Shown here piece by piece: positions 20,788 to 33,150 of a stretch of 64,000 nt of DNA. The DNA comes from Linum tenue (lineage: Eukaryota; Streptophyta; Magnoliopsida; Malpighiales; Linaceae), in the NCBI GenBank assembly GCA_946122785.1, contig CAMGYJ010000006.1, positions 32,377,168 through 32,441,167 of the forward strand. Direction: 5' to 3'. A program made the translations under genes and the position numbers. The notes under the pieces were generated by a model. The model did not search any database. It had not been told where the DNA came from and saw only the letters and a list, made by a program, of their open reading frames with translations. Within the stretch, counting starts at the first letter, position 1. Every line of letters begins with the position of its first letter.

Positions 20788-23700
20788 ATGGCATATCGGA
20801 GAAGGGGACAGCCCTCACCGTCGCCGTCGTCTTACTATTATTCATACGAGAATCAGAGGGATGAGGGAAAGGGGAGAGAAGATGAGGAAAGAGCAGCGCA
20901 AGATTCAACTTCGACTGCCACCGGACTTGCCTCCAAAGCCATCAGAGCATCCTCCGCCGCCCAAACCCTCCGAGATTCCTCCCTTTCCTCCGCTTACGCC
21001 TTGCCTCCTTCTCCTTCCTCTTCCTCATCCGCTCCTTCTTTCTCCGCCAATGCTTCTGCTGCCGCTGCTTCCAAGGTATTATCTTCATTCCCTTTCCTTG
21101 CTGGGTTTTCGATTTTCTTTTATGGGATTTGGTTTCCGAGTTCCCGATTCTGGTCCCAACTCTTAGTTTCCTTGTTACAGAATCCCGCCCACAATCCCCA
21201 CGCTTATACTTCCATGAGTAGCTTCAACCAATCTAATCGCAATCGCAATATCAATCCCAACCCCGATCCCAATCCCAATCCCAAACCAGGTGGTTTTTGG
21301 GGTTCTCTTGCTAGAAAAGCTAAATCCTTTCTCGATGACGATGTTGATGACGATGAAAGTGAAAATGGGCAGCAGCGTAATCGGTTCCCGCTAACCCAGT
21401 ACCAACAAGACCGTGATTTCGTGCCCCAACAGCACCAGCAACCTCACTCTCCTGCCCCGGATCCTCAGCCGTTGTCTGAACCGTCTACCTCTTCACCCAA
21501 GGTCATATACTTTTTTGCTGAGCTCTCTAACATTTGGTGGTTGCTCCTTGATAGTTTTTATGTGTTGTGTCAACAAAGTTCTACATTTTAGTAAGCTGGA
21601 GTAGAAATGCCTTTTCTTTTTCTCTCTAATGCCAATCGTGATGCTGCAGAGTGATACTCGCCAACCGCCACTGCAAGACGACCGTAAAAAGAAAGAAGGT
21701 CCTGTGCTACGCAAAGGGCTCAATGCAATTTCGTCTTCCCTTAACTACATTGGCAATGCTGTTGAGGTTTGAGTGCTTACATGGAACTACTCTTCAAGTC
21801 ATATTTTTCTTCTTTCTGCAACTGATATTCACTTGTTTTATTAACAGAAAAGACCAATGTGGCTTTTGCTTTGCTTAATCTCATCTACAATTTAGCATCT
21901 TTGACATAAAATCTTTCAGCCAACGGTATCTCTTAGGGTTAGGTTTTGGTGATAGTTTGGTTGGGATAGTTACAATGCATGTAATGTCCATAATCCATCG
22001 TTTTTTTGAATTTTCTGCACAAACAATACATGCATTGTTTGTTTGATGTGACACAAACTATCATTCAAAATAAGTGATAGTTAAATCTCAAGTTTTGGTT
22101 GAGATTGTTGAGATTGTTTGATTGAGATTGTTATGCTTTTTTCTTCTTCCAACTATGTCCCTACATTTTTATGTGTGTTGCTTTTTTATACTAAAAACAG
22201 AGAGTAAAAATGACATTTCACCCAAAAAGTAATATTATTTATTTAAACACTACAATAACTATCACATAAACCAAACGATGTAAACTACAATACACCAATT
22301 TTCTTATATACATGTATATTATTATGCATGCATTGATGACAATGCATCGATTTAACTATCACCAAAAACCAAACAACTCCTTAATTATGGATTGGCCGCC
22401 TATGTAGCTGTGGGAGACGAATCTGAAACCACAGTAGGATGTTTTGTTATTTTAATTAGTTTATCTCGGATATTGTACTTAAGGTTTAATGCATGTACTT
22501 GTTACATCAAAGTTTTTGTCTTAAAATCTAGGGTAAATACAATTTAATATCCAAACCTTTTATTTTAAACAATATAATATCCAAACTTTTTCGAAAACAA
22601 TCTAATATCCAAATCGTCAACTTTCTGTCTGTTTGACCGTTAGTTGACACTTCAAAAAAGTTCGAAGTACGACACTTCATCAATATCCATCGATATCTTC
22701 TCTAAAAAACCACCAACATATCGTAGTTTCGAACCCGAGAAGTCCATGACTCCACCATGATGGTATAGAATATCTAAATATTCAGTCATCTGCAATGCCA
22801 AAACAAGAAAACAAAGTTGTATTGTGACAATTTCCCCTAAACAAAGCTTTTTGAAGTGTCAACTAACGGTTAAACGAACTGAAAGTTGACGATTTGGATA
22901 TTAGATTGTTTTCGAAAAAGTTTGGCTATTATATTGTTTAAAATGAAAGGTTTGGATATTAAATTGTATTTACCCTGAAATCTAGATTGCTAGTTTGAAG
23001 CGCAAGTAGAATTAAAAGTGCACCTGCTCTTGCCTTGTTTTTCTTCGACGTGGGAAACTCTTTTTGTTCCTTAATAGAAATTTATGTCGCCTCTACTGTT
23101 TTTTTTTTACCTATTCATTATGACAATGTTGATCCACATTTATAGGAGGGCCTCACGAAGGTGGAGAACCGAACAGCTGATATCATCCAAGAAACACGCA
23201 AGCATATCAGGAAAAAGCCTGCTGGTACTACCATGCACAACCAGACGAACAGCCAAAGTACTGTACGGCAGCAACCTCCAGTACAGTCACCGGTGCAGCC
23301 CCAGATGCAAGGTGATCTGGAGCTTCAATTGAAGGCATCTCGCGACGTAAGGTTGCAGCTGTGTCACTATTAATTATTAAGTCAAATTACATGTGTGGTT
23401 GTCCTCAATTTGTATGGTTTCATCTTAGATAAAAATCATGGCATTGATCGCTCACAGAATATTAGGGTACACCAATATGCTTATTAAGCTATAAAGTTGA
23501 GCATGGCTAAATCCTTTTAATGGTTCCCACTATGTAGTTTGATTCAGTTTAAAGTCCGAGTCAGATAATTTATGTGCCTTCATTATCAAAGCTAAATAAG
23601 TAAGTTACAACTACGAGGAGATTCTAACTAGGTTGAATTGCTCAGATTTCAAAGTGCACAATTTGTCTGTGCTTTGCAGGTTGCTATGGCGATGGCTGCC

Positions 23701-26537
23701 AAAGCTAAACTACTACTTAGGGAGCTGAAAACTGTTAAAGCTGATTTAGCTTTTGCCAAGGAAAGGTGTGCTCAGCTGGAGGAACAAAATAAGGTCCTCA
23801 GAGAGAGCCGCGAAAGGGGAGACAACCTGGAAGATGATGACCTGGTATGGAGCTCTCTAATGCCAGTACATTTCTTCATGTATTTCATTTCAATTTTTTT
23901 TTTTTGGTTGTTTGGATTGAGTATCTGTCTGATATGTTATTTGGAGCTAATTGCCACAAAAATACAACATAGCGCAATATTTATTATTTGTTGTGGTATT
24001 TGTACGAAATATCACATTTGAATGAATTATAAATAGTGATATTAGATTATTAGTGATATGGTATTTACACTCAAATTTGTTATTGTATTAATATGTCTTT
24101 CTTAACCCCATATCTTTCTCGCTTTTCCATCAAGTGGGATTTTTTTAGTGAGAGCTTGTAATTGTCAGTTTAGTGAGCAAGCTAAGGTTGTAATTTTCAT
24201 TTTAGTGAGATGCTTGGTATAAATGCATATGTTACAGTATTAATACGTGTGAATTTTATACATTAAAAGATTCGTATTAGTTATAAAATATTAAAATTTT
24301 GAAATTTAACATAGTATACGTGTTTTATGCGGGAAGCAACAAACAATGAAAAAAATTAGACATGAAAGCTTTAAACCCATTCTAATGGATTTTTGATAAG
24401 TGCTAACTATGATGGTTATTACATATTGAGTCTTTGTTAGTGTTAGGCATATTTAATGTAAGAGGGACAAGCAAATAATGGTTATGGGTAAAGTGGAAAG
24501 AAAGAGAAAAAAAGAAGCTAATTGGGTAAAAAAAGGTGGGATTAGTAGAGGGTAGTTTTGCAGTATTAAAAGAAAAATGAGGACATAATTGGATAAAAAA
24601 GACAATGACCTGTTATTTTGAGAATACAAGCCCCTCCCCCTAGTATTTGTCAATTTAAAGGTTTGTGGTATTCTTGTGGTATTTGGAGAATACCACGTGC
24701 CAAATGCCACATCTTTTTTACCTAGCCAAACAGGTTACTTGGGGCCAAATACCACATTTTGTGGTATTCGACCTCAAATAACACACCTAAATACCTGATC
24801 CAAACAACCAATTAGCTCTTCTACAATATAATTATTTCATTGCCAGAAGCCTAGAACTTAGAAAAACATAATCTAGAAGATCCTGCCTTAAACTGTGGAA
24901 CTTGTTTATCATCCAAGGAGACTAAGCTAATTACTCCCTCACTTGCTCGGTGAACATTTTAGCTTTGCGTCCTCATCCGTTGTAGCTTGCAGCAGGAAGC
25001 TTAGCTTGGTGAATGTAGGTGTCGGGATACTATGAAAAAATTGAATAAAAAAATTATCGAATTTTGAGCACTATTCCAAAGCTTGTCTGGAATAACTCGT
25101 AAGAGACTGCCCTGTGTAGTACTATTAGATTCACACCATGTCTGTTAATGACTGAAATTTCATACTGAAAAATTCCTTGCTATTGCTTGATGACCTTTTG
25201 CTCAAGTTTTCCGTGGTAATTGGCACAAGGCCACTGCAGGCTGCATTCCAATTGCTGATATATCAAGTCAATTTTTGTAAGAATTTGGAGATCTCCACTG
25301 AGAGCTACAATGTCTGAGAAGCAATGCAGTTTTACGTAAAATCGAAAATAATAAGACCCATAAAATAGATTCATAAGGTTGTAATAGTGTATGGACCATG
25401 TTATAATTTATGCTTAAATAACTTGGGTAACAAAATTGACGTAAATAACGATGAAAATATATGTTCTTGAATTACTTAAAACCTCCAACAGAACAAGACA
25501 CAAGCTTTGTTTAGGAAGTTTTACTGATTTAGAAAAATAGAGAGGATACTTGGAAAGGAAATTCCATTCTTTGACAGAAGTAAGATAGTCATTTGGAGAA
25601 TGACCTTTCAGGGTTGATAACTTGATAAAACCCGATGTACCTTGTTTTGTGCTCCCAATGGGATCTGTAAAATAGCTCCATATTAAGGATCTTATAGACT
25701 TAAATTGCAATTCAAGTCGATCTTATGTCTCGACTTTTTGGTGAAATCAAGATCATAACCGAGGTAAACTCATAAAATCTTAAGATCTTATGAACTTGAT
25801 TGCAATTTTAACTAGTTTGCTGAGAAGTTGGTTTATCTTCAATATATAAGAGGGTCAGGTTTTTTCTAAAGCCGCAGAAATGACCAGATCTAGTGGAGGA
25901 GATTGTCTAGCTTTATTCAAGGTTCGAACCTTACTAGTTCATCCAATTTGACCTCCTTGCTAGATATAAAAACTCTGGAACCGCAGCCTTCAAGCAGTTC
26001 TGCAACTTTAGCCTTATGACTCATATCCAATCTACAGATATTAATTGTGCCGCTTCTTTTTTTTCTTTTGCGATGTTTCCTTGATTTGTTGTATCAGGAA
26101 TTGTGCCATTGTTATGCATGACGATCACTTTGTATATTAATTATTAATATGTGATTGTTGTTAAGTTATGGTATGGTACATGCTGGACACATTTATCATG
26201 AACTCCTGATGAATTAGGATTAACTATTATGACTTCTCCCCACCAGATTCGGCTTCAACTTGAGACACTACTAGCAGAGAAGGCGCGGTTGGCGCACGAG
26301 AATTCAGTTTTTGCTCGCGAAAACCGATTCCTAAGGGAAGTAGTGGAGTATCACCAGCTTACTATGCAGGATGTAGTGTACTTGGATGAAGGAACTGAAG
26401 AAGTCACAGAAGTATACCCGATCAAGGTAGTGTCAAGTACCCCATCCACCCCCAGTGCAGAGATGTCCCATGGTGTAAGCCTTGTCGGGAATCGAGAAAC
26501 ATTGGTGCACCCTGTGCCACCACCTGGACTGGGCTAG
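20788..26537 (+). CDS. Plant coiled-coil protein of unknown function
   Basis: Six exons (20788-21075, 21181-21501, 21650-21766, 23146-23346, 23680-23844, 26247-26537) with GT-AG introns join to 460 residues. The N-terminal 200 residues are low-complexity, rich in Ser, Pro, Asn and Gln, with [18 protein letters not shown] (about 130-147). Residues about 310-405 form a coiled coil ([19 protein letters not shown], then [16 protein letters not shown]), followed by the conserved-looking [18 protein letters not shown] recognise this as a plant family without assigned function; some relatives carry a vague centrosomal-protein label, which I would not rely on. All introns are phase 0. Introns 3 and 5 (1.4 and 2.4 kb) carry three non-autonomous DNA transposons. 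The ATG at 20788 is the first in the frame. Confidence 0.87.
21936..22380. mobile_element. Harbinger/Tourist-like MITE in intron 3
   Basis: Imperfect terminal inverted repeats built on ggttttggtgatagtt and its complement, flanked by the trinucleotide TTA on both sides (21933-21935 and 22381-22383), as PIF/Harbinger elements make. Interior has further agtgatagtt copies. Confidence 0.75.
22531..22975. mobile_element. Mutator-like MITE with about 105-bp terminal inverted repeats, intron 3
   Basis: gggtaaatacaatttaatat at the left is mirrored at the right, and complementarity extends about 105 bp inward to gtcaactttc. Flanks taaatcta-type: taaaatcta (22522-22530) and tgaaatcta (22976-22984), a 9-bp duplication with one mismatch, the Mutator signature. 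Confidence 0.88.
23905..24810. mobile_element. Non-autonomous DNA transposon in intron 5
   Basis: tggttgtttggat at the left and atccaaacaacca at the right are inverted; similarity of the two ends continues for about 70 bp with changes, including ttatttgg and accacaaaa words. No convincing target duplication. Confidence 0.65.
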
Positions 26538-27090
26538 GAATTGGTATGTCCCCACTTCATCAGGGTGGCTATTGATTCGAAGTAGCGACTACAGCCATCA
26601 ATTTGAACGGTAAAGTGCTCTCATATATTTTGTTCTGGAGAAATACCTTAAAGGGACTGAATATCGTCGTTTCACTTTGTATACAGTTTGTACCTGATTG
26701 CCAAAGTTGGCCATTTTGTTCCTAGACACTAGTATATACAAACTGTCTTATTCGACGAAAAAAAAATATATAAACTGTCTTTACATACTTTGGTAAGTTT
26801 GTTGACAGCACGGGAAACAGGAAGCTGTCTTTATGATTCTTCTGCTGTGCTCCTCTGAGTTACTACTCTAATAACTGTATTGGGTGTTTCCCGCGTTAAA
26901 TTTCAGCTTAGATCTGGGATCATTTGGGACCTAGCTGATGCTGTATTTGTCTTTCTTGCTTGCTGCTACTGTTTTTGTCCTTCTAGCGATTCGTCACTCA
27001 TAATTTTTTGTTCCAGAATCTTGCTAAGTGCTAATAATTGCCCTTCACTTGCTCTTTCTGGTTGTAATTCCAGCAACTGACAATGTGGAT
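26538..27090 (+). other. 3' flank and probable 3' UTR of the coiled-coil gene
   Basis: No further coding exon recognised. AT-rich with T-rich tracts; ends at the hAT element. Confidence 0.5.
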
Positions 27091-27776
27091 TAGGGACGGC
27101 AATGGGTCGGGTTTTGCCAAACCCAAACCCATGGGTTTATCTTTGAAAAAAATCCGGGGTAAAACCCGCTGGGTTTAAAAAACTCAAATCCAACCCAACC
27201 CATTGGGTATCCGCGGGTTCATGGGTACCCACGGGTTTTGTCGTAAAAAATTTACAATTACAAATTCTTATCAAAATTAAAGTCAAATATCAATCTCTTA
27301 ATACATATTATCCATATATAAAACACCATTCTAGAAAATTCAAGCAAATCACAAATTATCTATACAAATCGTTCAACACCAATCTAGAAAACTCAAGAAA
27401 ATTGAAGCAAATCACAAATTATCCATAAATAACATGTTTAATTGAAAGCTTCTTCCTTTCAATTAAGTTTCTTTACTCTCCACTCCATAACATCAACTTC
27501 ATTCTACACAATTAAAAAGAAAATATTAGACATGTCTCCACAAACATAAATAAGATTAGTTGTTTAGAATATTAAATATACCGAAAAAATTAATTATATG
27601 GGTGGGCGGGTACCCATGGGCCGGGTTTATCTAAACTCAAATCCAACCCAACCCAGTGAATAGTGAACGGGTTTAAACCCAAACCCGGCCCAAAACTCGT
27701 CAACACGGATTTTACCCGCGTTGACCGGGTTGGGTCGGGTGGGTACCCGTAGGTTCGGGTTTTGTTGCCATCCCTA
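27091..27776. mobile_element. hAT-like MITE with perfect 8-bp target duplication
   Basis: Starts tagggacggcaa, ends ttgccatcccta, flanked on both sides by atgtggat (27083-27090 and 27777-27784). Subterminal gggtttgggtacccg-type words in opposite orientations; AT-rich middle without coding capacity. Same family as the truncated end at 3730-3880. Confidence 0.92.
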
Positions 27777-27989
27777 ATGTGGATTAACCGGCTGGCCTAG
27801 ACGGGGCGGAGACTAGGCATTCCCCTATCGCTTGAACTAGAGATTTTAAAAGCAAGACCCCAAAAGTGCAAATGGAGTCTAGGAGTTTGTGCAAAGAATG
27901 TTTAGGGTTGGTTTGGATATTTTAACTTATCAAATAATATTTTTTGGTGAACATGAGGGTGCTATGGGTGCTCCACCCTTAAACCAAAT

Positions 27990-29520
27990 GGAAGCAATCC
28001 TCGTCGAACTGGCGCCAGAGAAGGACCTGGGAGCACAGATAGTGTGAGTGTTGTCGGACTCAGCACTGGAGGTAAACTAGTTAAATGGCACCTTCGACGC
28101 GAAAAAGGAGACACTAACGTAATACATGGATAAAATGAAGCAAGGTGCTGCACAGTTTACGTCGGTGACCTACATCCAAATACCTCGGGAGGAGAATATT
28201 CATGCGGATGCATTGTCAAAGTTGGCAACCGCCATCGATTTCGAAGAAACACGCTTGGTGTCCGTGCAGAAAGAAGACATGGAGAATCAGCAACCTATGC
28301 AAGTCAATGCCACGGAAAGCGAGCAAAAGATTGGCGTGCATCGATCGCCAGGTACTTAAACAGAGATGTCGTCCCCGATGACTTGAAAGAAGCATGGAGT
28401 TAAGGCAGAAGGCTTCTCGATGCACGTTGATCAGGAAAGCCTTGCATCCGATGCTCACACTCTAGTGTCTATCTAAAATGCCTAGGGGCAGAAGAAGCCC
28501 GCAGAATTGTGAAAGATTTACACGAGGAAGTTTGGAGCGTACGATCCTACTCCATGGGTATTATTGGCCTAGAATAAAGAAGGACGGATAAAAGTTCGTT
28601 GATCAATGCCAAGTCAACGTGCAGAAACACAACTTATCCACTACTGAGCTTCAATGCAATTTGAGCCCATGCCCATTCGCACAATGAAGAGTGGACCTCT
28701 TTGAACCCTTTCCTACTGCAAAGGGAAAGCGAAAATATATCATAGTGGCAGTTTATTACTTCGCCAAATGGATTGAAGCCGAGGCGTTGGCATCTATCAC
28801 CGCCCAACAAGTTACATGCTTCTTAAAACAGAGCATCTTAACGCGGTTTGGGGTTCCACACTCATTAATCTTCAACCACATTGCGCGGAAGTGATCGACT
28901 TCTACGACCAAGTAGGGTTGATAGCGCGGTTCGCCTCAGTTGCATACCCTCAAGCGAACGGTCAAGCGGAATCAGCCAACAAAGCAATCTTACATGGTCT
29001 CCACACTCGCCTCAACAACGCTAAGGGCAACTAGCGGAAGAACTACACACCGTGGTCTGGGCACTCCGGAGAACGTTTAAAGAGGCAACCGGTGAAACCC
29101 TATTCGCACTGACATGCTGCACATGCGCGGCTATACCCATCGAGATATCAAAGCCTACATCTTGAATCACGACATTCGACGAGGCAAGCAACGACGCGTC
29201 ATGCCTGGCGGATTTGGAACTCACGGACGAGCATTGTGAACTAGCGGCCATCAAACTCGTGGAGTCAAAGACACAAGTGATGAAGTACTACAACGCAAAA
29301 CTCATCCCACACCATCTAAAACTAGGAGACCAATTACTAAAGCAGAACTTTCGCCCTAACCAAAGACACGGTAAACTTGCAGCAACATGGGAGGGGCCAT
29401 ACTTAGTAAGGTAAGTGATCACCGCCAATACATTCAAATTGCAAGAGTTGGATGGAACCAAAATTCCTAGGACGTGGAACGCTCAGAATTTGAGAAAGTA
29501 CACTCCCACAATATAATACC
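27990..29520 (+). pseudogene. RNase H and integrase remnant of element E
   Basis: RNase H: VLSDSALEVN, LNGTFDAKKETL and the typical IPREENIHADALSKLA (28175-28225). Integrase: RVDLFEPFPTAKGKRKYI with the first catalytic Asp at about 28690, then AVYYFAKWIEAEAL, and SLIFNH where the second catalytic Asp is expected (lost), then the C-terminal HLKLGDQLLKQNF (about 29310), WEGPYLVR and RTWNAQNLRKY (about 29470-29505). Numerous stops and frameshifts make it inactive. Confidence 0.85.
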
Positions 29521-29879
29521 AATGGGCACGAAAGTACGCGGTTGCCCCGCACATGTAAATTTCAATGACAATGGTGAGCTAAGCCAAAGAAATGTCACGA
29601 AATGTATACGCGACTAACTAAAGTGCACAAGTAATTACATAGGACAAATCAGTCATAATGAAATCGCGGAAACCAAGAATTGCGCAAATAATATAAAAAA
29701 GAACGCGAAGGCGACTTCATTAAAGTGATGAAAGAAAACTATAAAGGACAAACGTGATTACACTCGCAAATATCAAATCATCAATAACATCCTTTTCCGC
29801 TGTACTCGTCACGCCTTCCGCGTGGTCTTCAGTCTTTTTATTCAGTGTCCATATCCATCTACCACTTAACGTGTTTGAT

Positions 29880-32241
29880 CATGGCGGGCATATTCCAGCA
29901 CATGCTCATATTCTCTGGTCGGACCTTCTTGAGAACAGCAACGGGGCCTTCGTCATAGAGTCCGCGAGCACCTTGTGGAACTCGACCGAACTCTTATTAG
30001 AGTGGACGACGTTGACCTGCGCCGCGCAAATGGCTTTCGCCTTTTATTGATCATGTCGTTATATGAGATCCTCTTTTTTCTGCGTGAAGTCTGCGCGCAG
30101 GTTCTTGAGCATCTCTGCATGATCCACTTCCAAGCAATTCTTCCCTGCGGCGTGACTGTCTGTAAGCTTCTGCAACTTTTCCTCCGCCTCCTTCCTCGCC
30201 TCCGCTCGGACCGAGTCACACTCCCCAGCTCGCGTTTTCTCCTTCTCTGCTTGAAGAGCGTCACTAAGTTGGCTCTGCAATATACCTAGTTGGACTGAAG
30301 ACATCATTTGCCTTTTTCGTGGAAGCCTCTGCACGACCTTCGGCACCATGAAACTTGCCCTCAAGCTGGGAAACCTTATTCATCTCCGCCTTAAGGAGAT
30401 TACTTGCGCTCACCCTCTCCTGTTGAGCGCTGAAAGTAGCCAGTATAACCTGCATCAAATGACCCCGCTTAATGCCTTTAACTAAAAAGAAAAATGAAAA
30501 AGAGAGAGATAACAACACAACAATATCTTTAGAAGGTGCAAATGTCGAGCACACTGACAACAAAGTGGACTTGGGCAAGATCGTGGAGCAGTTTGCTCTT
30601 CTCCATCCTAGTAGGAACGGTCAAAGCAAATCCCACAGCCCGGAGCGCACTTTGCGCTATGACAAGGGAAGCAGCACCACCGGAATAGAGGCACACATCC
30701 GGGAATTGAGTCAGGGTAATAACTGCAAATCCGGGCATGTCAGACAAAACCTACTGGACCACGTGACTGGAGGAGCTCCCTGTGGCCCTTTCTGCGCGAG
30801 GTGGCTTGCCTGCCCGCGGTTCCACCACTTTGGGAACCTTCTCGCTAGTGTTCTTCGTCGGCTGCTCAGCCACGTAAGGAGCCTTGGTCGCTTTCTCAGT
30901 TTGGGTGGGACGATCCACCTCTTTTCGCTTCTTGTCGGCACGATGACCCTTTGGGATGTTTGGAATGTCGTTTGTGCTCATCATACTCACGATGGAAAAA
31001 TAGTCAAACCCTGCAACAAAGAATCGTAAAAGTGCCATTAATACGACGAAATACAAGAAAAAATAGAGTCAACTAACCATTCGCAAATAACTCTGCCAAA
31101 AGAGGGGCGCAGACTCTGCTATTATAGAGGTAGATTTTATCCTACAGCAGAGTCGCATATTTTGCGTTCAAGCCCTCATACGCGCTGAGCCACCGACATC
31201 CAACTCGAATCCCTTAATACTGCCATTCGCCCAAACCGTCAGCTCGGGGAAAAATTCAATATCCCATTCAGCAGGCGTTGGCTTCACGTAGAAAAGCTTC
31301 TTGAACATGTTTTTGTTCAACTTCGGAGACCCGTACACGTAGCCATCTGGTCGCTTGTCCCGCCGCTTCAACAGATAATAATTGTTTTTACTCTTCTTCG
31401 TCGGCTGCTTCATTATGTAAAATATTCTGAACAGACTACAAGTGGGCTCGATACCGTGCCTCTGACAGTAGTCCGAATACACTCTGAACCACCCTTTTGA
31501 ACAATTGCCAATGCGGCTGTGCGAGCTCGGTACTGCATACAGCCATGGAGGTGCAATCCCAGACCGCGAACGAGTTCTAGGACTTCACTCCGCCCAAACA
31601 TAGAGATATGATTTGGACCTCACACAAGGTCGTTACTAGGAGCGGCAACCGCCTCAGACATCTCTTTCTAGGCTACAATATTGTATTGCGCGCCAAGACC
31701 ATGAATAACGAGCCGACTCATTGCCTCCGAAATGTGAACCGCATCCAAAAGGGCGTCTGTTCTATATCTGAAACTTATACAGGCATGTTGGCGGCAGATC
31801 GCGATCCGCCCACTTCATCATGGCGGATTATCAACACACCCCACAAACTTGACCAGGGGGCAGCAGGTGCCGACACACTACCGGATTCTCACCTCGGACT
31901 TTTCGCTCCCACGTGGATTCTCCACCTTGAGATTGTTGTTCCTCCGTGCCGAAGGAACTATTCAGAAGATCCATGTCGGCGGCGACATCATACGATGCCG
32001 TCGATGGGTACCCTTCGGCAGACACTCCACCGCCATCTTCGTCGCCGGAGTCGGTCAAATCCAAGGATGGATAAGTAGAAATAGGGAAATGAGAGGAAAG
32101 ATTACCTTCTTCGTCAATGATGACCTTAATCATGGGATTAGAACCACCACGCCCATCGGAAAATTGCAATTGACGACGGGGGAAGAGAAGAAGCAAGGTC
32201 GCAAGTGAAGGAGAGGAATTAGAGAAAGGAAGAATGGCCAA
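29880..32241 (-). pseudogene. Antisense extra frame of Tat-like element, gypsy-type putative transposase domain
   Basis: Read on the minus strand from the ATG at 32241: an acidic N-terminal part (IDEEGNLSSHFPIS, about 32120), then after frame breaks a segment YCQRHGIEPTCSLFRIFYIM and NKNMFKKLFYVK (31270-31480) that resembles the plant domain named putative gypsy-type transposon (PF04195), then a polar linker (AEQPTKNTSEKVPKV) and a long coiled coil (ADALQAEKEKTRAGE type repeats, 30060-30450). Extra antisense frames of this kind are described for Tat elements. Stops and frameshifts break this copy. The function of such proteins is unknown. Confidence 0.65.
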
Positions 32242-32305
32242 GGGAATCAGAGAATCGAGAATTGGGCAAGAATGAAGAGTGTTATCTACTGAAAAAGACC
32301 CCTTT

Positions 32306-32313
32306 TATATATA
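32306..32313 (-). promoter_or_regulatory. TATA box of the antisense frame
   Basis: tatatata, read on the minus strand as cttatatataaaagggg, stands about 65 bp upstream of the antisense ATG at 32241, at a normal TATA-to-start distance, with a short C/T-rich leader between. Confidence 0.6.
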
Positions 32314-32680
32314 AGAGAGCGAAGGCCAAAAACTAGCCTAAACATGGAAAGTGGTGCCTACGTCACATCGATCGATTCAAAATTCAAATTGATAGTCCAA
32401 AACGAGTGAACGATAATAAGCCATGTCACCATGACAGAGCAATAGGCGACGTCACCAACATTGTCCACGCACCGCTAGGGGGGCAGGATGGACCCATGAG
32501 TGAATTTAGAAATTAAAGGGCACATGAACAGTGAGCGGATTAAGATTACAACAAACTACCTACTAGCGCAACCAAAGGGAGATACGCGCATGTTACTTCA
32601 ACAAGAAAATGCACACGCGCAAAACAACAACGAAATACATGCATTCTTAAGGGGAAAAAATAACTCTCGGACCACGCATG

Positions 32681-33150
32681 TTGGGGGGCAATTGTGGAGA
32701 TATGGTGTGGATTAGAGTGCGCGTGAACCAGCTACAACCGTGACTACGCGCGGAACGCGGATAAAAGCTCAAACCATAGCGTCAAACGCAGAAAACAGGA
32801 GGCGCTCACAGACCACCTCCTAATGGAGGGAAATTGTTGAGGATAAGGAGCAGAATAGAGCGCGCGTGAACCGACCACAACCGCGACTACGTGCGGAATG
32901 CGGATAAAAGACACCCAACCACACATCTCGGGCATGAAGCGCACGTGAGTATTTGCCCGCAGATTGGAACCGGCGGAACGAAGTTGTATCATTGACGAAG
33001 GATAAAGGCTTGAAGCGTCAGGGATGATTTGCCCGCAAAATGAAACAGTCGAAACGACGTCGTACCTCTGAAACTCATAACCTCTAAAACTTAGTGTCTC
33101 ACTCCTACTACTCAGTTAGGCACAAACATAACTAAACTAAACAACCAACT
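32681..33150 (+). repeat. Purine tract and duplicated start of the 3' LTR of element E
   Basis: ttggggggcaat (32681-32692) precedes TGTGGAGATATGG. About 142 bp later a second start, ggagggaaat then TGTTGAGGATAAGG (32835), begins a diverged copy of the same text (gcgcgtgaacc, gactacg.gcgga, gcggataaaag). The downstream limit is not defined. Confidence 0.55.

Larger units (their letters stand above)
27975..33150 (+). mobile_element. 5'-truncated Tat/Ogre-like Ty3 retrotransposon E
   Basis: Order on the plus strand: RNase H end, integrase with C-terminal domain, a spacer, an antisense coding region, a purine tract and the start of a 3' LTR. This order, with an extra antisense frame between pol and the 3' LTR, is known from Tat-lineage elements. 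gag, protease, reverse transcriptase and the 5' LTR are missing. The coding parts are full of stops. Confidence 0.75.
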
